NCBI GenBank assembly: GCA_003254885.1 | Contig: QANT01002965.1 | Coordinates: 1 to 25,365 of the forward strand | DNA: 25,365 nucleotides | Origin: Purshia tridentata | Taxonomy: Eukaryota; Streptophyta; Magnoliopsida; Rosales; Rosaceae | Reading direction: 5' to 3' | Shown: positions 17,030 to 25,365 of the stretch, one piece after another | Position numbering within the stretch: position 1 is the first letter of the stretch | Layout of the letters: each line of letters begins with the position of its first letter | Translations under genes and position numbers: made by a program | Notes under the pieces: model-generated | The model's input: only the letters and a program-made list of their open reading frames with translations | The model's database searches: none | Told to the model about the DNA's origin: nothing

Positions 17030-18645
17030 TGTTAGTTTCAAGTTTTGTATTGGCAATTTCCTTGACAAAACAGCTTGTAATTATTTTAGATTTGAATCTC
17101 ACACAAGCTCTAGACTAAGTTAGGAACATTTGAGTGTGCAATGAAGTCTACACAGTTGGCCCTACATCCCTCATGCCTAAGGTAATACCCATATCATGCA
17201 TTTCACGTAACATCAGTTTTTCACAGAGTAGTGCATGTTTTGACTGGTCTATGACATATCATACACTACACTTTTCTGGCACAAGAATTGCACATAATTT
17301 CTTGTGAATATTAAGTGATCCCACGTGAGAGTCTTTTATGTGGGTCACTCTCCTAAATGGGTATTTGCACGTTTTTAATTTTCTGACTTCTTATGATTGG
17401 GCCTTTACTCTTCTCTTTCATTCCTCAGCCCACATCAGTTTTTAAATGGGTTTCTTATTTCTGCACTATTCATCATCTTCCCCAAATCCTCTTTTCTGAA
17501 ATTGGAAACTTTCCCAAAACAACTCAGCCCCTCTCCCACACGAATCTTCAGATTCCCTTTGGCATATTCGGCTATGAGCTGTCCTGAAAGTTTGTTAGGA
17601 CTTGAGCCTATTATTGGCTGCCATGTGGAACGGTGTGGGTGTGCGTGTGTGTGGCTGCTGCTACAAGGTACGGGCAGCCCTTCATTCCTTTTGTTACTCA
17701 CATTTTTGGGATGTTTTGAGCAGCCTTTGAGCTGAGTGTTTTGGGGCGACCAAATGGGTATTTTAATTTTCAAGAGTTGAAAGTTTTTCTTTGAAAATCT
17801 TCTTGTGTTCATCTCTTGAATTGTTTTATCTAAAAACTAAATGGGTTTTGTGTATGTGTTTCATATTTCTACAAAAAGCATAAACACATCACTCTAGTTT
17901 TTAGATTTGGGTTTATGTTGGCTTCTTCAAATCTTGTTTGGTTGAAGGAGTTGATCTTGCTAACCCAAAATATTGCATATCACTTCCATATCTTGAAGAT
18001 CCATAAGCAAGCTGAAAATGGGGTGCTACATGTTGATGAGCTAGAGGATAGAGCTGCCAACAAAGTAAATGACTCTCGGCTGCTTGGTTGATGGTTGCAC
18101 AAAGTGGGTATGCTAGCTGCTACTTAGCTTTAGAGTTAGTAAATGAGCTTGTGTGCTGATATAGACTTTGTATTGAACCTCAACATATTGGATTGCCTGG
18201 TCAGCGGATAAGACCCCCAGTTTTTTAACCCTTGAGGTTTTTCTGGGTGAACAACTTGTGTGTCTCCTCTTTGTGTTGCTGAGTTTATTTGGGTCTTATA
18301 TATCTAGTGTTTATTTTATTGGCATTTGGCATCATACCATGACTTATGATTGAGTATATTGTATCTGATGAACTGAATATAATCTAGCATCTCACATCTC
18401 ACTTTAGTTGTGGCTAGCACTGGGATGCCTACCTTGATGGATCCTTGAGTGCCTAGGTTGTCACTCCTCACACAAATACTTGAATTGCTTGCTGATTGTG
18501 TTTCATGGGCTGTGCATCTGTCGTACAGACTTGAGTGTGTTTGATTGGTTCAGTCTTGTCAAATAGTTTTAAAATTGGGTCCGATCAGTGATCGCTGTTT
18601 TACGTAGGTGCTTTAGGGTGTTAAAGCACTTTGTACCAAACTACA
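17030..18645. mobile_element. Second, diverged copy of the same LTR (1,616 bp)
   Basis: It starts TGTTAGTTTC and ends CCAAACTACA, and aligns with 14501-16090 throughout. Shared words include CATGCCTAAGGTAATAC, ATGATTGGGC, GGATAAGACCCC and TTAGGGTGTTAAAGCACTTT. The adjacent 5-mers (CTATT at 17025-17029, ATGTC at 18646-18650) do not match. A CTATT does occur at 18653-18657, seven bases beyond the end, which may be chance. No primer-binding site follows it and no polypurine tract precedes it. It is either a solo LTR with a damaged border or one LTR of a rearranged element. A 112-residue frame inside (17397-17735) has no known domain. Confidence 0.8.
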
Positions 18646-19348
18646 ATGTCTTCTATTGGAACTAACTTTGATTTTTGGTTGTTTTGTTTAGATCTTGGAT
18701 GGTGCTTGGTCCAAGGCTTGCTGCTATCTCTGCTGGCTATTTTGTTTAGAACTTGGATGGTAGGTCCAAGGCTTGCTGCTACTACCTGCTGGCCACTTTG
18801 AACTTGAGTTTTTGTTGCATTTTAATAATAATATGTAATTTTATAGCTGGTGGCTGGTTGTATTTTGTTTAGAACTTAGCTGTTGGCAGCCATGTATTCT
18901 AATTATTGTATTAGACTTAAAACAATATTTGTATTTTTTAATTTGGAATTAAATTTGGACTGATTTTGAACAATGTATTTTATGGATAAATAATAGGGAT
19001 GAATGGATGATAGATCATAGATGAATAATATAGATTATGGTTTTGAATTGATTATTGGTTGTTTGATAGGTGGTTTGCTTGATTAAGTGAATCTAAAAAA
19101 TAAAATGGCCCAAAATGGCCCAAAGTGGCAAAAAAGTTGAAAAAGAACTCAGAAAAAGGGTTTAAAATTTGGCCCAACTATTTTCGGTAAAAGGCCCAAG
19201 CCGAGCCGGACCGTACCGGATTCTCGGTACAACCGGAGTTCGGTTTACCGAAGTTCAGTTTCGGTATCGATTGGCGTAAGTGGCTAACCGGGACACTCGG
19301 TTCGGTATCGATTATGTAGTTTTGGTTCGGCTCGGTTACCCAGCCCTA
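18646..19348. mobile_element. Right end of a hAT-like element, left end missing
   Basis: The end GGTTCGGCTCGGTTACCCAGCCCTA (19324-19348) and the TTCGGT/ACCGAA-rich DNA before it (19200-19330) are typical of plant hAT termini of the TAGGGCTGGG type. The start is not visible, and no 8-bp target duplication was found. A 58-bp tandem duplication lies at 18682-18797 (TTTTGTTTAGAWCTTGGATGG and TCCAAGGCTTGCTGCT in both copies), with a weaker third echo near 18853. Confidence 0.55.
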
Positions 19349-19439
19349 CCTGTGAGCATTGTGCCGGTGGACAACTTATGTTGATACTGAATACCACTGT
19401 GGAGTTGATGTATTGAAAAATGATGTTTAGTAATTTTAA

Positions 19440-20690
19440 TTGGAGTTATGCTTATTTGATTAGAGTTGTGAAACGGATGCTTTCATAGGACAATCACTTA
19501 CCAAAACTTCTTATCAGTCAAAAAATGTGTTGAAAGGCCTCAGGTTGGAATATGAATAGATTCATTCTTGTAGATATGATTGTACTATATTTTACAAAGA
19601 ACACGAATGAATAATAAATCCCAGTGTACAATGAGCCGAAATATCAAAGCAGTTCTGAAAATAGGAAGAAGAAAATTCCGCAAAAGATGTTATGTTATTT
19701 TCTATTGGAGCCAAGACTGTAACGGTTGTATATCTCAATGCATACGGCCAGTGACATAAGATGACACAAAGATAAGTAGGTTAATGATGATGTAATGAGC
19801 TATCTTGCAGACAGAAGTGCATAAAAGGTGTTTGACAACATATATCCTGTTTTTACAGTAGAACCATGAAATATGAGATTGAGACTTACCATCAGTGGAT
19901 TTAATCCATATAAGAATATGAGCACATCCCACAGCACTTGGACAGTGGTCATGATTCTGTATAATTTGTCTTTTTGGTGGTACATAAAAATTAAATTCAC
20001 AATGATGACTTTATTAATCTCTGGATCGCAATCTCTCGGAAAGGAGATAGATGTTTATATGCGGCCATTAGTTGATGAGCTAAAACACTTGTGGCAAAAT
20101 TGTGTGTCAACCAACCGAATATTTACAATGCATGCAGCAGTGATATGGACAATTAATGACTTCCTGACTTATGTGAATCTGTCAAATTGGAGCACTAAAG
20201 GTTACATGGTCTATCCAGTTTATATGCAAGACACCTGGTTAGCTTGGTATGGTGAGAAGGTTTGCCATATGGGCCATCGGCGATAGTTGTGTTTAGATCA
20301 TTCTTAGTACAATATCGAGAAAGCTTTTGATGGGAAAAAAAAAAGATGCTCGATCTCGCAAACTATTAGGCGAAGACATATTGAGGCAATTAAACACCTT
20401 ACAGTTTTTTGAAATTGGCTAACACCCTGATAACAGAGAGTGAGATATGCTAAGGTCACCAACACATATGAATTAGATGAATAAGTTAATATTCTTTGAG
20501 TTGGAGTACTAGTCCAAGTTAAAAATCAGACACAATTTTGATATGATGCATATTGAGAAAAACGTATGTAAAAGTTTGATAGGGACCATATGGGGCATTA
20601 ATGGAAAAAAGAAGGATACAATCAAAGCTTGAGTAGGTTTGAAAAAAATGGACATTTGAAAACACATGTGACTAGTATAGCTTCAGTCAG
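19440..20690 (+). pseudogene. CACTA (En/Spm) TNP2-type transposase remnant
   Basis: Conserved TNP2 blocks appear in order across three frames: KNVLKGLRLEYE and IHSCRYDCTIFYKEHE (19524-19605), then NEPKYQSSSENRKKK and KMLCYFLLEPRL (19632-19720), NDDVMSYLADRSA (19788-19826), GFNPYKNMSTSHSTW (from about 19906), WTINDFLTYVNLSNWSTKGY, HMGHRR, and EKAFDGKKK (20317). In another frame KLLGEDILRQLNTLQ and HNFDMMHIEKNVCKSLIGT (from 20531) follow. The TNP2 transposase cuts and joins CACTA element ends. One frameshift falls near 19610 and one at the A run 20334-20344. Many stops are present, and the zinc-finger start and the C-terminal DUF4218 part are missing. The 137-residue open frame at 19873-20286 is only the best-kept piece. 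Confidence 0.85.
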
Positions 20691-21068
20691 TTGGAGATAT
20701 TGAGTATAATAATCATAAAGAGTAAGGAAATATGTAAAAAAAAATTTGTGTTATAATTTTTATTTTGATTTATAAAATTAGACATGGACAGTTTAAATAT
20801 ACAACTACATGCAAACTAATTAAATTGCTTGTTTCTTTTGTTTAAAATAGTTATCTTTATGGAAACTGTTATAGTTTCACTTCATACTGCTTATGAAATG
20901 TAAATTGCACATAAAAATGAAATTTAGATTGAATCAAGAGTGATTTCCTTTATGCATCTTGTTTAACATCATGTTTTTTTATGGTTAAAAGAGTGGAAGG
21001 TATATGTGTTTTCTTCTTCTATTAGGCATGTTGATTGTTTGGTTACTTTTCTTATTTTTTCTACTTTT
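20691..21068. other. AT-rich spacer
   Basis: No conserved TNP2 block continues here, and no CACTA terminal repeat was seen. No gene is supported. Confidence 0.4.
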
Positions 21069-21223
21069 GTTTGCATACACCCTCACCTTATCCCTTCATT
21101 GTTTAAGCTTCTTAATTATATTCAAGTAGGATTCTATATTGGGGAGTTTGCATACACCCTCGCCTTATTCTTTCATTGTTTAAGCTTTTTAATTGTATTC
21201 AAATAGGGTTTGTATATTAGGGA
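21069..21223. repeat. 77-bp tandem duplication
   Basis: GTTTGCATACACCCTC starts at 21069 and 21146. Each copy ends in TATATTGGGGAG or TATATTAGGGAG. The copies differ at several sites, so it is older than the 255-bp duplication that follows. Confidence 0.85.
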
Positions 21224-23450
21224 GTAAGGTTCTACCTCATGGTTGTGTAGAAAATATGTGCCTAGGGTCAATTATTGTTGACCTTGAGGATAACATTTTA
21301 GGCAATCATTCATCAAGTAGACCCATTAAGACAAATGATTCTGCTTGGTTAACAATGTAGTCGAGTAAGATAAACATAACTCTTTAGCCTACTTAAATAT
21401 GGAGGTAGTCAGTCTAAAACTAACATGCATGTGGAGACATTAAGGGCAACGAATATGAGTATCTATAGAGTATATGTTCACTAAACAAGATCAATGAATG
21501 AGAATCTTGTATGGAGTGAAATACCTATCAAACAAGATCTCATTAGTTGTAGTGAATTCAAAATTAGTCCTTTGACTTGATCCACCATTGAATGTCTAGT
21601 GTGACTATCACTGTGCTTTGGTGATGCAATGTACGCATGTGTATCAAGATAAAATGTGTGTATCGTTAGGTACAGTGAAGGAAACATGAAAGCATATGAG
21701 TGTTCAACAAGGAATCCATAGCCTTACCCTGTGAGGTAGGAAAGATTGTCATATGCCATTGATCTTACATAAGTCAATGACTTTGGCTGAAGCATATAAG
21801 TGAATGACAGTTAGAACAGGGTTTTTTTAAATTTATCTCTGCCAAGCTCATGATTAGAAAGATATCTGACATAGAATAACGATAAAGGTTTTGTCAATGC
21901 TTCATACCTTATATCAATGCTCGAGACAATTGATGACTAAATGATAGAAAGATCGTAATAAATTTGAACTACAACAGAATATGTTCCAATAATTTATTCA
22001 ATTTAAGTAAGCCTGTACTATAACTAAGTTTCACTCATGGCCTTTAGAAGCCTAGTGAATAATAGGTTTAATAGGGTTTTTTAAAATTTATCTCTGCCAA
22101 GCTCATGATTAGAAAGATATCTGACATAGAAGATAAAGGTTTTGTCAATGCTTCATACCTTATATCAATGATTGAGACAATTGATGACTAAAGGATAGAA
22201 AGATTGTAATAAATTTGAACTACAACAGAATATGTTCCAATAATTTATTCGATTTAAGTAAGCCTGTACTATAACTAAGTTTCACTCATGGCCTTTAGAA
22301 GCCTAGTGAATAATAGGTTTAATACACCTTATCATTTCTAAGAGATATAAGTGCAATTATTCTCATGAAAAATTAAAACCATTTTGGGTCAAAGATACTA
22401 AGGATATCACACCTATAAGTTGATGTCCTAGAAGAAACATGATGACTATATGATAATTGCTTTAGTCAAAGATTTTTGACGAAAATAATTAGCAAGGAAT
22501 GATTAATAAAATTAGTTAATTAATCATGGTTGATTATTTAATGGAATTAACCAAATACCTTCCAAACCTAAATGATTAAATTTATTGGCGCGATTAATTA
22601 ATTAATCACTAAACTATTACAAGTGAGATTTAATTAAGAAGTTAATTAAATCCACATGTAACATAGTTGATAAAATCTTTGAATAAGTCAAAGCTGTGGG
22701 GTCATATTTGAGAATAAAGAAAAGTATGGGACAAAAGTGGAAATGTGAAAACCTGAAAATGGTGATCACATGTGACTTGAAATTGAAGGGAAAAATTGAA
22801 AGGAAAAATGAAAGAGAGGATAATATATTTTATGGAAAGACAGTCTTAGAGCTTTTTTATCCAATGGTCATAAAAGACATAAGGAACAGGTCGAGGAGAG
22901 TAAGGATAATGATGTCATAAAAGAAGACATTATGCATCACATGACTCCCCTAAGGGGAGGGTACGAGATTGAGGAGTTTAACCATTTTTCCTTCATGGTT
23001 ATTCATTCCAACACTCTCTCATCTCCTCACACCATTCTCTCAAACCTTAGAGTTCATATATCCTCTCCTTCCCTAAAGACCCAATTTCTTCTCAAGCCTG
23101 GAAAAGCTTTAGAGAAGCATGGTCATGAGTTGAGCCTAGATCACATGATTCAAGCCACTTTGTCCTAGAGGTTCCTTGCTAAAAAGAAAACTAGTTTTAG
23201 CAAGGTTTTGTCTAGAAGAACCCATCTTAGGGCAAGGCTTAGTGTATATATCTTTAGAGATCTTCCACTTGAAAGATTATGAACCAAAGAAGAGGAAGAA
23301 AGAAGGAAGAGGTGAAAGCCTCACCTTGGTTGAATCCACTAGAGAAGGAACCCCCCAAGGGTGTTCGCAAGAACTTGCTCCTTTGGCTTCAAGGGTTATA
23401 GTCTTCACTCAATAGAATTTTTTTTCTTTAAATTTATTCTCCATGGTTCT
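21224..23450. mobile_element. Probable non-coding LTR-retrotransposon-like (LARD-like) DNA
   Basis: The long stretch has no domain-bearing frame. Its composition resembles large plant LTR or LARD sequence: GGAGACATTAAGGGCAACG and CAAACAAGATCTCATTAG words, an AATTAATTAA-rich middle (22500-22640), and a pyrimidine-rich leader-like part (23000-23080). I could not find paired LTR ends, a primer-binding site or a target duplication, so this rests on resemblance only. Open frames at 22696-22920, 22932-23168 and 23176-23415 show no recognisable domain. Confidence 0.3.
21818..22323. repeat. Recent 255-bp tandem duplication
   Basis: Copies at 21818-22072 and 22073-22323 both begin AGGGTTTTTT and end AATAATAGGTTTAAT. 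They differ by a handful of substitutions and a short indel (ATAGAATAACGATAAAGG against ATAGAAGATAAAGG). Near identity implies a young event. Confidence 0.92.
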
Positions 23451-23559
23451 AGCAACTATGATTTTGGGCAAAAGGAAATGTATAAAGGTTTAAATACCTA
23501 GTTTCTACTAAAAACTTTGCTAGTTTCTTGATTTCTAAACTAGATTATACTTTCCCTTC

Positions 23560-24250
23560 AGCATGGACTGATGGTCACCTAGTTGTTGACAGTGTAAATG
23601 TTTCCATTTATACAGCTATTAGAATTTCTGGTAAATTGTGGGATTTTCACTCCTTTTGGCATAGTGTCACTAACATTGCCTACACCATTCTCCGTCGCAT
23701 GTTCTCCACTTAATCCACTTGCTTCTGCATCCATAGGGAGATGGATTCACTTTCATCATTCTCTTACCCCTTATGGATTCAATCTCTTTTGGATCAAATA
23801 ACTGCTGGTTTCCATGTTGTCCTACAATTCCATATCACTTTTATTTTTCTCATCATCAATGGACACATATCCCATAAGTATAAGACCAAGTCTTACTCCA
23901 TCGCTCTCATTCTTAGTTTCTAGCTCAACATCAGCATCCAAGAGTTTTTCTATGTACATTTCTGCAACATATGGCTATGTGAGGTTATCACAGGACTTTT
24001 CATATTAAATCTCAACTGATGGTTATGTGGTAGATTTCGTCACTTTCATAGAGACCATTGTGTGCCTCTATGTCCTCTTCCTTCAAGGGAGCTGCTTTTT
24101 TAGATCCTAACTCATGGATAAGTTGTTACATGTTTTCAATCTCTTTTGTTGAGATTTCTTTTGAAATCTCCTTCCAAACAATTCCCGAATAGCCATGACC
24201 CTCCCTTTTGCCATGTTCCTCCTCGTTGTTATAATATCTATGGTTTCAAA
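23560..24250 (-). pseudogene. Decayed coding-like stretch, unknown family
   Basis: On the minus strand several fragments have protein-like composition in different frames: a piece near 24220-24080 (KEISKEISTKEIENM, then LKEEDIEAHNGLYESDE), a piece near 23985-23840 (AEMYIEKLLDADVELETKN, then GLILMGYVSIDDEKN), and a piece near 23725-23590 (GEHATENGVGNVSD). They are separated by stops and frame changes. The acidic/Lys-rich bias does not match a family I can name. This may be an old gene fragment or part of a transposon. The plus-strand frames over the same DNA look less protein-like. Confidence 0.3.
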
Positions 24251-25365
24251 TAAGAAAATAGTTATGTGGCTCATTTAGTTTAAAATATAGTTTTGTGGTT
24301 CATTGTGGTTGACATTCTAATCTGTACATTTGCATATTTGCTCCAAAAATCAAGTGTGGAGATAACCCCATTTCTAAACAACTCTATGTCATATATTTCA
24401 TTCATTGGTTGCAAAAATCATGTGTTTGGTGACTCCACTTGTCGATCATCTGTTGGTCAAGCTTGTGGATGGGTCAGTTGAATGCCCTCATAGAAATTTG
24501 AGCTTCTTACCATTGAGAGATCGTTGCGACGACAACTTAATTACATGAGTGGGTTGAGTCGAAGTATATACTTGAGCAAGCAATGTGACGTGTCTATTGT
24601 AAGTCTTTTGTCATTTTATAACTTTATCTCACAATTGATTTGGTGCTTGGACTTACATCCTGCTGTTTTCACCCTAAGGAGGGAATTTCCAGGTTGACAT
24701 ATTTTTTGCAATGTGCTTGTTGGATTACTTTTGTAGATTGAATAAGTTAATGTCATATATGTGTTAAAATGATATACACATATATTTGCCTAAGTAGGTC
24801 AATCTCTTTGAAGAAATTTATGTCTTATATCTTGCACATTCGACCATAGCTTGTGAGCTTATTGCTCTTTGGCAATTAGGTGGTTTAGTGAATCCCAAAG
24901 AATTACTATACATTGTTGTGACGCTTAAGAACTTTGTTTGCTATTGTGGCAATATCATTTGTGTTTGTGGTTTAGGGTTTAAGGTGAATTGTTTGATTAG
25001 GGATTAATTTGCATTAATTTGCAAAGTAAGTATAGGCTAATTTTTCTCAATCTTCTTGCAATTATGTGTCTCATAATTGTAATAGATTGGCACATTATTT
25101 AAAATGATATTCAAAACGATCAAACCACATATATCACATAAGCTTTGTACTTCTGGTGCTTAAAAAAAAAAAAGTATTCATCAGTTAAGGGAGGAATTTC
25201 CGCATGTAATCATGAAGACAGTTGCAAAAACAATGGACATGAAGGCTAAATTCGTCCTTCGAAAAAAGTCCGGAAATAGAAAGTGCCACTTCTTTCCTTA
25301 TCAAATTTCCGCCGAATTAAGTAATAAATAAGTCATCTTTTGGTGGATCCATTAATAAGTTGGTA
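24251..25365. other. Right-edge sequence without recognised gene
   Basis: No convincing frame, repeat or element end was found. A run of 13 A lies near 25161, and GGAGGGAATTTCC / GGGAGGAATTTCC words occur near 24677 and 25190. The final 150 bp is somewhat richer in GC words but shows no clear gene start. Confidence 0.4.

Noticed and set aside
17397..17812. Overlapping open frames of 112 and 125 codons inside the second LTR
   Set aside because: They lie in LTR sequence, are not kept open in the first LTR copy, and have no recognisable domain.
14501..18645. A complete LTR retrotransposon made of the two LTR copies and the 939 bp between them
   Set aside because: The interior is satellite DNA continuous with the array left of copy 1. 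Copy 1 has its own CATAC duplication, and there is no primer-binding site, polypurine tract or coding region between the copies.
13447..19356. CCTGTGAG at 13449 as the partner target duplication of the hAT end at 19348
   Set aside because: The word is part of the 20-bp repeat consensus and occurs more than once there. The intervening DNA is not a hAT element.
1..25365. tRNA genes
   Set aside because: I looked for GGTTCGAATCC-type T-loop boxes with a matching A box. The few TTCGA words (for example near 9142 and 10741) have no cloverleaf context.

Overview
This window looks like AT-rich nuclear DNA from a eudicot plant. The evidence is the set of element families: Tourist-type and foldback MITEs, Ac-like hAT ends with GGCCCAAG-type termini, a CACTA TNP2 transposase remnant, a DUF1985-Ulp1 transposon gene and an NB-ARC P-loop relic. 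The style of the small elements resembles woody Rosaceae (apple, pear, Prunus), but that is an impression from memory and the species is not proven. I found no intact conventional protein-coding gene, tRNA, rRNA or CRISPR array. Almost every long open frame is an accident of repeat or AT-rich sequence.

Layout. 1-880: a possible promoter or first-exon region of a minus-strand gene that would run off the left edge. 881-2890: a palindrome-rich CGAAATTTCG tandem repeat, a recent 161-bp tandem duplication and a 660-bp foldback element. 2890-5430: AT-rich DNA holding hAT-like debris and a 708-bp MITE. 5436-5615: a fragment encoding an NB-ARC P-loop (GMGGIGKT). 6074-6301 (minus): a possible small secreted peptide of unknown family. 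7053-10790: a degraded multi-exon transposon gene with an N-terminal DUF1985 domain and a C-terminal Ulp1/C48 cysteine protease domain, preceded by a 22-bp minisatellite.

11400-18650 is the most structured part. A 20-bp minisatellite (consensus near GGTCCTATGAGGGTCATTC, with GACGTC variants) is arranged head to head around a short palindrome and is interrupted by a 290-bp Tourist-type MITE. It joins an array of about twelve 150-bp satellite units through a shared 13-mer. That array is split inside its eighth unit by a 1,590-bp solo LTR with a perfect 5-bp target duplication (CATAC). A second stretch of the 20-bp array follows, then a second divergent copy of the same LTR with no matching target duplication.

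18646-19348 is the end of a hAT-like element. 19440-20690 is a CACTA TNP2 transposase pseudogene that can be read across at least two frameshifts. 21069-23450 is probably non-coding LTR-retrotransposon-like DNA with two recent tandem duplications. 23560-24250 (minus) shows a decayed coding-like stretch of unknown family, and the last kilobase shows nothing I can identify.

The parts do not form a pathway. They record nested insertions whose relative order can partly be read from target duplications. The best candidate for something undescribed is the composite 20-bp/150-bp satellite block at 12622-16965.
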